The notes beneath the pieces are model-generated. The model saw only the letters and a program-made list of their open reading frames with translations. It was not told the DNA's origin and did no database searches. From Erysipelotrichaceae bacterium (GTDB taxonomy: Bacteria; Bacillota_I; Bacilli_A; Erysipelotrichales; Erysipelotrichaceae): a stretch of DNA of 5,508 bases. The stretch lies in assembly GCA_017418585.1 (NCBI GenBank), contig JAFONG010000239.1, positions 1 through 5,508 on the forward strand. Reading direction: 5' to 3'. The position numbers and the translations under genes are program-made. This document shows, piece by piece, positions 1 to 5,215 of the stretch (positions within the stretch are counted from its first letter, which is position 1; every line of letters starts with the position of its first letter).

Positions 1-28
1 AAAGAAGAACATACTTTAAAACTAATAG

Positions 29-54
29 GCAGGTGATCTGTTTCGATCCCCTGC
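29..54 (+). promoter_or_regulatory. Imperfect leader hairpin upstream of the GH1 gene
   Basis: GCAGGTGATC (29-38) and GATCCCCTGC (45-54) form a 10-bp stem with one mismatch around a 6-nt loop, ending 27 nt before the GH1 start codon. No T-tract follows, so it is not a standard terminator. Beta-glucoside genes are often controlled by BglG/LicT-type antiterminators, but the sequence does not match the usual RAT consensus (GGATTGTTACTG...CAGGCAAAACC). It could be an mRNA-stability or operator element, or an intercistronic hairpin behind an upstream gene lying outside the window. Confidence 0.35.
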
Positions 55-81
55 ATACCTCAAACAGAAAGGATCGTATTT

Positions 82-1545
82 ATGAAAAAGGGTTTTCCGA
101 AAGATTTCCTTTGGGGAGGAGCTACGGCGGCTTCCCAGGTCGAAGGCGCATATAATGAAGGCGGCAAGGGTCTGGATTCCCAGGATTGCAAGCCCCAGTA
201 TTTCAATCTCACCAGAGAAGAGAAGAATGACTGGAAATACAAGCAGATGACTTCCGAGAAATACGAACTGGCAAAGACAGTCGAAGGGATCGCAAACTAT
301 CCGTTCCGTTTCGGAAGCGATCAGTATCACCGTTACAAAGAAGACATCGCTTTATTTGCGGAAATGGGAATGAAGATCTACCGTCTTTCCATTTCCTGGG
401 CAAGGATCTATCCAAACGGCGATGATGAAACACCGAATAAAGAGGGTATTGCTTATTATCATAATCTGTTTAATGAATGTCATAAATATGGGATCAAGAT
501 CTTTGTGACAATGCTGCATTATGCCGTACCGACGCATCTGATGGATGCCTATGGCGGCTGGAAGAACAGAAAGCTCGTTGAATTCTATACCAGATACGCA
601 AAGACACTGTTTGAAGAATACAAAGACGATGTCGATTACTGGCTTCCGTTCAATGAGATCAATGCCGGAAGATTCAATCCATATAACGGCTGCGGTCTGA
701 TCAAGGACAGAGAAGAAAACTACGACCAGGCGGTCTACCAGTCTCTGCATCATCAGTTCGTTGCCAATGCTTTAACGGTCAAAATGGCACATGAAATGAT
801 CCCAGGTTCCAAAGTCGGATGCATGATCGCAAGATTCTGCCATTACGCAGCGACCTGCGATCCGAAGGATCAGCTGACCCAGCTGCATGATGAACAGTAT
901 ACCAACTGGTTCTATACCGATGTCATGGCCAGAGGAACTTATCCGAGTTATATGGACCGTTTCTTTGAAGACAATGGGATCCATATTGAAATGAAAGAGG
1001 GAGACAGGGAACTGTTAAAAGCCTATCCTGTCGACTTTGTTGCCTTCTCCTACTACTTCACACAGGTCTCAACCGCTTCCGAAGATTGGGAAAAGACCGA
1101 CGGCAATCTCGTCATTGCCAACAAGAATCCGTATCTGGAGTCCTCAGAATGGGGCTGGCAGAAGGATCCGACAGGTCTCAGGATCACGCTCAATCAGGTA
1201 TACGATCGTTACCAGAAGCCGGTCTTCATTGCCGAGAACGGGTTGGGTGCAGTCGATACTCTGGAAGAAGACGGAACAGTCCATGATCCATACCGCATCG
1301 ATTATCTGCGTTCACACATCGAGGCGATGAAAGAAGCAATCAGAGACGGTGTCGATCTCTTCGGTTATACGATGTGGGGGATCATCGATCTGGTCTCCTG
1401 CGGTTCGATCGAGATGTCCAAGCGTTACGGCGTCATCTATGTCGATGCCGATGATGAAGGACGCGGAACCTTTGACCGGTATAAGAAAGATTCTTTCTAC
1501 TGGTATCAGAAGTGCATCGCTTCCAACGGCGAAGATTTGAACTGA
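82..1545 (+). CDS. GH1 family 6-phospho-beta-glucosidase (putative)
   Basis: Complete 487-residue glycoside hydrolase family 1 protein, a retaining (beta/alpha)8-barrel enzyme. The N-terminus (FLWGGATAASQVEGAY, residues 9-24) is the GH1 signature with sugar-binding Gln19. Glu192 in FNEIN is the expected acid/base and Glu385 in FIAENG the nucleophile. The C-terminal SKRYGVIYVD segment (446-455) with Ser439, Lys447 and Tyr449 matches the phosphate-binding loop of the 6-phospho enzymes, and the ending KKDSFYWYQK...ASNGE closely resembles BglA/BglB-type 6-phospho-beta-glucosidases. The inferred reaction is cytosolic hydrolysis of PTS-imported phosphorylated beta-glucosides (cellobiose-6P, arbutin-6P or salicin-6P) to glucose-6-phosphate plus aglycone or sugar. 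There is no signal peptide, and the length is normal for the family. The start is supported by AGAAAGGA at 66-73, 8 nt before ATG. No PTS or regulator gene is visible beside it. 6-phospho-beta-galactosidase or a broader specificity cannot be excluded. Confidence 0.93.
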   Translation: MKKGFPKDFLWGGATAASQVEGAYNEGGKGLDSQDCKPQYFNLTREEKNDWKYKQMTSEKYELAKTVEGIANYPFRFGSDQYHRYKEDIALFAEMGMKIYRLSISWARIYPNGDDETPNKEGIAYYHNLFNECHKYGIKIFVTMLHYAVPTHLMDAYGGWKNRKLVEFYTRYAKTLFEEYKDDVDYWLPFNEINAGRFNPYNGCGLIKDREENYDQAVYQSLHHQFVANALTVKMAHEMIPGSKVGCMIARFCHYAATCDPKDQLTQLHDEQYTNWFYTDVMARGTYPSYMDRFFEDNGIHIEMKEGDRELLKAYPVDFVAFSYYFTQVSTASEDWEKTDGNLVIANKNPYLESSEWGWQKDPTGLRITLNQVYDRYQKPVFIAENGLGAVDTLEEDGTVHDPYRIDYLRSHIEAMKEAIRDGVDLFGYTMWGIIDLVSCGSIEMSKRYGVIYVDADDEGRGTFDRYKKDSFYWYQKCIASNGEDLN

Positions 1546-1556
1546 CATTTCACCAC

Positions 1557-1584
1557 AAAGACCGGTCACAAGCTACCGGTCTTT
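1557..1584 (+). terminator. Intrinsic terminator after the GH1 gene, possibly bidirectional
   Basis: AAAGACCGGT (1557-1566) and ACCGGTCTTT (1575-1584) form a perfect 10-bp stem with an 8-nt loop, 11 nt after the GH1 stop codon. The A/T-rich base of the stem supplies the U-tract on either strand, so it could also stop leftward transcription from the DUF4153 operon. The run of T after the stem is short. Confidence 0.85.
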
Positions 1585-1836
1585 CATATAAAACAGTGCA
1601 TAGAGTAAACATAAATCCTTTGTTCAAAAACAGGTTTTAAAACAGTCTTTAGTTTATTAAACACACTACAAACCCTTTGCTTCAACAAGAGAAGCATAAG
1701 ACGTTCAGTAAGATGTTTAATTGCGTTCATTGTCAAATCTATGTATACGAACGCCAATAATAAAAGGCGTTCATAAGGGTTATATCTTAGTTGTTCTTCA
1801 TAATACTTTCAATTTCACATAATGTGGCAGAAAACA
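1585..1836. other. AT-rich convergent intergenic region with short repeats, no gene seen
   Basis: This lies between two converging genes. I see no ORF with a plausible ribosome binding site. It holds the palindromes GTTTTAAAAC (1634-1643) and GTTTATTAAAC (1652-1662) and a cluster of GCGTTC-like words (1701-1774). Base composition is clearly more AT-rich than the flanking genes. No strong U-tailed terminator for the leftward operon is visible apart from the shared hairpin at 1557-1584. Confidence 0.6.
1749..1772. repeat. Inverted repeat GAACGCC/GGCGTTC
   Basis: GAACGCC (1749-1755) and GGCGTTC (1766-1772) are perfect 7-bp arms around a 10-nt AT loop. It could be a weak hairpin behind the leftward DUF4153 gene (its stop is at 1837-1839), but no T-tract follows on that strand. 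The word GCGTTCAT of the right arm also occurs at 1723-1730. Confidence 0.45.
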
Positions 1837-3408
1837 TCATCGTATCAGCAGGATTCCGTCCCAATACAGATCAAGGATCTCGTTTTCATCTTCATCAAAA
1901 TCGAAGCTGATGTATTTGAAGATGATCTTGTTCCCATCGGTTGTTTCATATTCAAGATGATCTTCTTCATATTCACTGCTTTTCGTCTCATCCAAAGCGG
2001 CAAAGAAGGCTTTCAGTTCCTTGTCATAACTGTCGTTCTGCTGCTGTGAGATGAGCTGAAGCTGTTTGTAGCTGCTGATATCGATCGCCTGATCCTCCAG
2101 ATCGTTACTGTAATGGAAAGAGCGGATCCTGTTGCTGTAATCGTTGCTGTCGTAAAAGGATTTTGCAATTTTAGAATTCGAGAATTCTTCAAAGAAAGAT
2201 GATTTGTTTCCGCTGCTCCAGCGCAGATATTCATATGCCGAACGGGCATCTTCAAGATATTCCGTTTCCATGTTCACCTCATCGTTGAGCACGCCGTCAA
2301 CGAGTGCTCCTCCTTTGGATAGCGCATTTTTCAAACGGGTCTCCTGAGACCGGTTGGGAATGTCGTAGATATTGAACGGCGTACAGGTGAACAGGACTGT
2401 CAGGATCGGAATGAGCAGGAAAGGTATGGAAACATGGATGGCAAAGATCTGCGATGCCATGAATCCTACGGCAATGAGGATGAGGATCAGCGACATGAGC
2501 CGTGCTGTCGTCAGACCGTAGGCGTTGAGGCGGATCGCGATGGCAAAGATCTGTATTGCCAGTACCGGGATCAGCAGGTAAGCTCCGTATTTTTTGAACA
2601 GTTCCTGTGGCCGGCCATCCGTTTCATCAATCGACAGATAGAAGACGACATAGAACAGCAAGGCGAAACTGCCGAACCAGTTCAGTTTTCCCACCGGCAT
2701 CTTCCAGGTGACGATGATCTTGAGGATGTAGAGATACAGGATCCCGATCAGGCCCAGGTAGATAAAGAACAGCGCTTTGTGGATGATGGTGCGATAAGTG
2801 GCGGGAACGCTGACCTCTTCGTCAGGTCCGGGAACATAGGAAAGGAAAAGCGTCACACTGAAGGTTCCGGCGACCAAAAGGAAGAGGATGCCGTAGATCT
2901 TCCAGATCTCTTCGAAATGAAAGATCAGGAAGTGGAAGGCAGCGATGCAGACGCTGATACCGGAAAGGATGACACAGGCGAAGACACCGACGATGAAAGC
3001 CGACTTGATCAGATGGCTGAACAGAAAACGGTTCTCTCTGTTCCGGTATAGGACAAAGGCGATGAGCGCTGCAGAGGCAATGCACAGCCCTGTCAGTGCG
3101 GTATAGATGTAGATGTTATCGTGATGTTTCAGCAGCAGATAGCTTGCCGATACGCTCAGCAGAGCGGCAGCCGGGATCAGCAGACGCATCCTGTGAATGC
3201 CGTATTCGTAAGACAGTTCGGCAAGGAAGCAGAACAGAGTGCCGATAGTCAGGGCGAAAGTCAGTTCAAATGCTTCCTTCTCAGCCAGGATCATGTAGAT
3301 CCCGTTTATTGTGATGAGACACAGCAGGGCAAAACTGAAGGGAAAGCGTCGGACGCTTTCTTCGATCCTTCCTCCTGCTTTTTTGATCCGTTCCAGAAAA
3401 GTTTCCAT
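1837..3408 (-). CDS. DUF4153 family polytopic membrane protein
   Basis: 523-residue integral membrane protein of the DUF4153 type, function unknown. After a short charged N-terminus come about 10-11 hydrophobic helices (roughly residues 23-43, 48-66, 74-93, 99-121, 133-163, 168-192, 207-232, 243-260, 275-294, 303-324 and 327-345). The segment LYLYILKIIVTWKMPVGKL (224-242) followed by LxxYG at 294-298 is the part I most associate with the family. Residues about 350-523 form an acidic soluble tail that includes IDISSYKQL (442-450), similar to the IDISGY segment of relatives. The start at 3408 is supported by AAGGAG (3415-3420), 6 nt upstream. It is the last gene of an operon, 18 nt after the XRE regulator gene, so the regulator and the DUF2975 protein probably share its mRNA. 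The family assignment is by recognition and no biochemical role is claimed. Confidence 0.85.
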   Translation of the reverse strand: METFLERIKKAGGRIEESVRRFPFSFALLCLITINGIYMILAEKEAFELTFALTIGTLFCFLAELSYEYGIHRMRLLIPAAALLSVSASYLLLKHHDNIYIYTALTGLCIASAALIAFVLYRNRENRFLFSHLIKSAFIVGVFACVILSGISVCIAAFHFLIFHFEEIWKIYGILFLLVAGTFSVTLFLSYVPGPDEEVSVPATYRTIIHKALFFIYLGLIGILYLYILKIIVTWKMPVGKLNWFGSFALLFYVVFYLSIDETDGRPQELFKKYGAYLLIPVLAIQIFAIAIRLNAYGLTTARLMSLILILIAVGFMASQIFAIHVSIPFLLIPILTVLFTCTPFNIYDIPNRSQETRLKNALSKGGALVDGVLNDEVNMETEYLEDARSAYEYLRWSSGNKSSFFEEFSNSKIAKSFYDSNDYSNRIRSFHYSNDLEDQAIDISSYKQLQLISQQQNDSYDKELKAFFAALDETKSSEYEEDHLEYETTDGNKIIFKYISFDFDEDENEILDLYWDGILLIR

Positions 3409-3426
3409 TAACAGCTCCTTCTTTTC

Positions 3427-3642
3427 TTATTTCTTTGTCGCATACTCGAGGATATCCCCGGGCTGACAATCCAGTACTTCACACAGTTTGGCCAGGGTCG
3501 ACAGTTTGATCGCCTTGGCTTTTCCGGTCTTCAGGATGGACATGTTGGCTAAAGTGATACCGACCTTTTCCGCCAGTTCCGTGACACTCATCTTCCGCTT
3601 TGCCAGCATGACGTCGATATTGATGATGATGTTTCCTTCCAT
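3427..3642 (-). CDS. Small XRE/Cro-CI family regulator (YozG-like)
   Basis: 71-residue single-domain DNA-binding protein of the HTH_26/XRE type. The helix-turn-helix spans about residues 17-40 (KMSVTELAEKVGIT, then the recognition helix LANMSILKTG). The conserved end LDCQPGDILEY (57-67) is typical of the YozG group in Firmicutes. Such proteins are commonly encoded beside DUF2975 membrane proteins, as here. Only 8 nt separate it from the upstream gene: its Shine-Dalgarno AGGAGG (3647-3652) overlaps the DUF2975 stop codon (3651-3653), which suggests translational coupling, and its 4-nt spacing to ATG is rather short. There is no sensor or dimerisation domain beyond the HTH, so any signal probably comes from a partner, plausibly the membrane protein. 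Autoregulation of the operon is likely but not shown by the sequence. Confidence 0.92.
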   Translation of the reverse strand: MEGNIIINIDVMLAKRKMSVTELAEKVGITLANMSILKTGKAKAIKLSTLAKLCEVLDCQPGDILEYATKK

Positions 3643-3650
3643 ACCGCCTC

Positions 3651-4130
3651 CTAGACCGTGAGGTCGCTTTCTTCCTGCAGCATGGCTGCTTTCAGCACCA
3701 GATGGGATAACGCAGCAGATGCCACGGAGACCGCCACTCCGGCGAAGACCACGATCAGGGAATAGAGTATGACTCCCGGATGATTCATGTTCAGGAAGGT
3801 CAGGATGATATTCCCTAAGAAAAAGTAAGCGGCATCACCTCCGGCCAGCCAGGATATCCATTTCAGATATTTGGCATTAACTTCACAGAAGGAATGATCG
3901 TTGCCGATATTGGCAAAGATCTTCCAGGCAAAGTACAGGGCGATATAAACGGGAATTGCCGTGCAGGAAAGAAAGATCAGCCAAGGCATATAGCAGTAAG
4001 CAAACTCCGGATTCTGACGTACGAGCATTTCCCCGTATCCCGGAATCACAGAAGCGTAGATATAGATGCCGCAGATGCCGATGCCTATCACGATCGCCTT
4101 CAGCCATCCCGCCAGTTTTTTCTGTTCCAT
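3651..4130 (-). CDS. DUF2975 family four-helix membrane protein (YoaS-like)
   Basis: 159-residue membrane protein with four predicted helices (about residues 10-30, 46-72, 88-113 and 118-147). Between helices 2 and 3 the motif KIFANIGNDHSFCEVNAKYLK (70-90) matches the DUF2975 pattern of a short G/F-S-x-x-N loop, and the C-terminus KAAMLQEESDLTV (147-159) is characteristic of the family. The function is unknown. Family members are typically paired with a small XRE regulator of the kind found immediately downstream, so a role in controlling that regulator is a reasonable inference. The start has a good Shine-Dalgarno, GGAGGAA at 4136-4142, 5 nt from ATG. It is the first gene of the leftward operon. 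Confidence 0.9.
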   Translation of the reverse strand: MEQKKLAGWLKAIVIGIGICGIYIYASVIPGYGEMLVRQNPEFAYCYMPWLIFLSCTAIPVYIALYFAWKIFANIGNDHSFCEVNAKYLKWISWLAGGDAAYFFLGNIILTFLNMNHPGVILYSLIVVFAGVAVSVASAALSHLVLKAAMLQEESDLTV

Positions 4131-4154
4131 AACAGTTCCTCCGTATTCATTCCT

Positions 4155-4183
4155 AGAATATCCCTGTTTTTCTTGAAAATCAA
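4155..4183 (-). promoter_or_regulatory. Sigma-A-like promoter of the DUF2975-XRE-DUF4153 operon
   Basis: On the minus strand, -35 TTGATT (4178-4183), a 17-bp spacer and -10 TATTCT (4155-4160) sit just upstream of the first gene. Transcription would start near 4148, leaving a short leader that still contains the Shine-Dalgarno at 4136-4142. Confidence 0.6.
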
Positions 4184-4238
4184 TATATTTTTATTGTATT
4201 ACGATAAAAAATAATCGATTTATGATATTTGATCATGC

Positions 4239-4259
4239 ATCCTTTTCAAGGAGAAGGAT
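4239..4259. repeat. Hairpin in the divergent intergenic region
   Basis: ATCCTTTTC (4239-4247) and GAGAAGGAT (4251-4259) form a 9-bp stem with one G-T wobble around the 3-nt loop AAG. It is not followed by a T-tract on either strand, so it is not a typical terminator. It sits upstream of the leftward operon promoter and could be a regulator binding site. Confidence 0.4.
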
Positions 4260-4369
4260 ATCAAACAAAAGGAAAGAAAAAGCTCTGAGAGATCAACAAA
4301 GCATGTAGTGAATCTATCGCTCATAAATGTCTAGATTTGCAAACACCATTCTAAAATGAACTGATCTGT

Positions 4370-4400
4370 CACAATGTATCAGCTGTATAAATACATTGTG
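4370..4400. promoter_or_regulatory. Perfect 10-bp inverted repeat, likely operator
   Basis: CACAATGTAT (4370-4379) and ATACATTGTG (4391-4400) are exact inverted copies around an 11-nt spacer. The right arm covers most of the -35 box of the promoter for the gene at 4466, so a dimeric regulator bound here would be expected to block or alter that promoter. The regulator is unknown; the XRE protein encoded by the divergent operon is one candidate. Confidence 0.6.
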
Positions 4401-4425
4401 TTAAAAGCTGTTTTCCCTCTATGAT
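4396..4425 (+). promoter_or_regulatory. Sigma-A-like promoter of the gene at 4466
   Basis: -35 TTGTGT (4396-4401), an 18-bp spacer and -10 TATGAT (4420-4425). Transcription would start near 4432, after the upstream in-frame ATG at 4430, which supports the ATG at 4466 as the real start codon. Confidence 0.6.
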
Positions 4426-4465
4426 GTAGATGGGAGAACATGGATATGATGTCGGGAGGTTTTGT

Positions 4466-4963
4466 ATGAAGAAAAGCTGGTTCATCATAGCTGCGGGGCT
4501 GCTGCTCCTGGTGCTTATTTTGTTTCTTGTGTTTCATAAAAAGACTTTCACGATCGGCAAGGATCCCAAGATCGAAGAGATCAGTTCTGTCTCAGTCGGC
4601 GGCGGAGGAATGAGTTATGATTCTTCCTGGAACTGGTCCGCCAGTCATTCCGCCAGCAAAGGTACTTATAAACTGTACAGACGCATGTGGGATGAAAAGG
4701 CCAATGAATATTCCGAGGGTGAGATGCAGATCACTTACAATGAGTATATAAAGATCGTGCAGACATTGACGGGACTTAAATACGCTCCTTATGATCCGCC
4801 GAAAAATGTGATGGACGATTATTCCGAATCTGCAAGGATATTCTGGCCGGACAGCCCTTCCGGATCATACCGGATCGAATTTGGTGAAGGTGGGATGAAG
4901 GACCTGTTTCAGGCATTCAATGAGGTCTGGGATGCAAACAAAGAAAAGGCCGTCTATAAATAA
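4466..4963 (+). CDS. Small membrane-anchored protein of unknown function
   Basis: 165 residues. Residues 5-23 (WFIIAAGLLLLVLILFLVF) form one hydrophobic helix after MKKS, followed by HKK; this looks like an N-terminal anchor or uncleaved signal with the rest outside the cell. No lipobox cysteine is present. The remaining ~140 residues are soluble, with a Gly/Ser-rich stretch (SVSVGGGGMSYDSSWNWSAS, 41-60), several aromatic residues, and a C-terminal FGEGGMKDLFQAFNEVW (139-155). I do not recognise the family. The start at 4466 is chosen over the in-frame ATG at 4430 because GGGAGG (4454-4459) lies 6 nt upstream, the hydrophobic helix then begins at once, and 4430 probably precedes the transcription start. 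It is monocistronic or read into the riboswitch region; no convincing terminator is seen behind it. The inverted repeat over its -35 box suggests repressor control. Confidence 0.8.
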   Translation: MKKSWFIIAAGLLLLVLILFLVFHKKTFTIGKDPKIEEISSVSVGGGGMSYDSSWNWSASHSASKGTYKLYRRMWDEKANEYSEGEMQITYNEYIKIVQTLTGLKYAPYDPPKNVMDDYSESARIFWPDSPSGSYRIEFGEGGMKDLFQAFNEVWDANKEKAVYK

Positions 4964-4994
4964 CGGGATCTATCATATGTTTCATATTCTGCGT

Positions 4995-5023
4995 CTGGCA
5001 CATTTTTTGCAATAAAATATGAT
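4995..5023 (+). promoter_or_regulatory. Promoter of the SAM-riboswitch transcript
   Basis: -35 CTGGCA (4995-5000, 4 of 6 consensus bases), a 17-bp spacer and -10 TATGAT (5018-5023). Transcription would begin around 5030, directly before the aptamer, as is usual for riboswitch leaders. Confidence 0.6.
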
Positions 5024-5031
5024 ATAGTTGA

Positions 5032-5124
5032 ATCAACCATAAAGAGTACGGGAGAGACAAGCTCGCTGATCGTACAGCAACCCTTACAAAGTAAGAAGGT
5101 GCTAAAGCTTGAATGATGGGAGAT
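5032..5124 (+). promoter_or_regulatory. SAM riboswitch (S-box, SAM-I superfamily) aptamer
   Basis: The S-box core can be read directly. J1/2 is AAAGA (5041-5045). P2 pairs GTACG (5046-5050) with CGTAC (5071-5075). P2b pairs GAG (5054-5056) with CTC (5062-5064), closing loop ACAAG. A canonical kink-turn has bulge GCT (5065-5067) and tandem GA/GA (5052-5053 with 5068-5069). Then come AGCAACC (5076-5082), a P3 hairpin CTTAC/GTAAG (5083-5095) and the conserved AAGGTGCTAAA (5096-5106). Loop bases CAAG (5058-5061) can pair with CTTG (5108-5111), the S-box pseudoknot. P1 is short and interrupted: CCAT (5037-5040) with ATGG (5116-5119), a 2x2 mismatch, then ATC with GAT (5122-5124). No P4 hairpin is seen, as in the SAM-I/IV variant group. 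SAM binding should stabilise P1 and favour the downstream terminator, turning the gene off. Confidence 0.9.
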
Positions 5125-5144
5125 GTGTATATTCTGTTTGTCTG

Positions 5145-5176
5145 ACTCTCATCATGTGATGGGAGTTTTTCTTTTT
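5145..5176 (+). terminator. Riboswitch expression-platform terminator
   Basis: The 9-bp stem 5145-5153 / 5158-5166 (ACTCTCATC / GATGGGAGT, one G-T wobble, loop ATGT) is followed by TTTTTCTTTTT. Its 5' arm CTCTCATCAT (5146-5155) can instead pair with ATGATGGGAG (5113-5122) of the aptamer to form a 10-bp antiterminator. TGATGGGAG occurs identically in the aptamer (5114-5122) and the terminator 3' arm (5157-5165), giving the two mutually exclusive folds. Confidence 0.92.
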
Positions 5177-5215
5177 CTGCTCTTTATGGTTTTAAGGAAG
5201 AGGAGGAAAACGATT

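Larger units (their letters stand above)
4143..4465. other. Divergent regulatory region, 323 bp without a gene
   Basis: The region separates the leftward operon from the rightward gene at 4466. It contains the leftward promoter, a short palindrome ATGAT-N5-ATCAT (4222-4236), a hairpin (4239-4259), and the rightward promoter with an overlapping inverted repeat. The stretch 4261-4369 is purine-rich then mixed, and I see no ORF with start signals and no clear structure in it. Confidence 0.6.

Noticed and set aside
1..81. BglG/LicT-type RAT antiterminator before the GH1 gene
   Set aside because: The hairpin sequence does not match the RAT consensus and there is no overlapping terminator with a T-tract.
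352..753. 133-codon open frame on the minus strand
   Set aside because: It is antisense to the well-supported GH1 coding sequence, with no start signals or recognisable domain.
1620..1680. CRISPR-like repeat (GTTTTAAAAC, GTTTATTAAAC)
   Set aside because: Only short AT palindromes; no repeated unit of 24-37 bp with regular spacers.
2434..3051. 205-codon open frame on the plus strand
   Set aside because: It lies wholly antisense inside the DUF4153 gene; its acidic, Gln/Asp/Glu-rich, low-complexity translation is what the complement of a hydrophobic membrane protein gives, and it has no ribosome binding site.
3894..4214. Open frame on the plus strand crossing the start of the DUF2975 gene
   Set aside because: Mostly antisense to DUF2975 and running into the AT-rich promoter region; no ribosome binding site.
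4430..4465. Upstream in-frame ATG as the start of the membrane-anchored protein
   Set aside because: It adds 12 polar residues before an otherwise perfect N-terminal anchor, has no Shine-Dalgarno, and probably precedes or coincides with the transcription start.
4975..4987. Terminator behind the gene at 4466 (ATATG-TTT-CATAT)
   Set aside because: The stem is only 5 AT-rich base pairs with no T-tract directly after it, too weak to call.
5030..5176. T-box leader
   Set aside because: No T-box motif (AGGGTGGNACCGCG) is present, while the S-box core motifs, kink-turn and pseudoknot all fit a SAM riboswitch.
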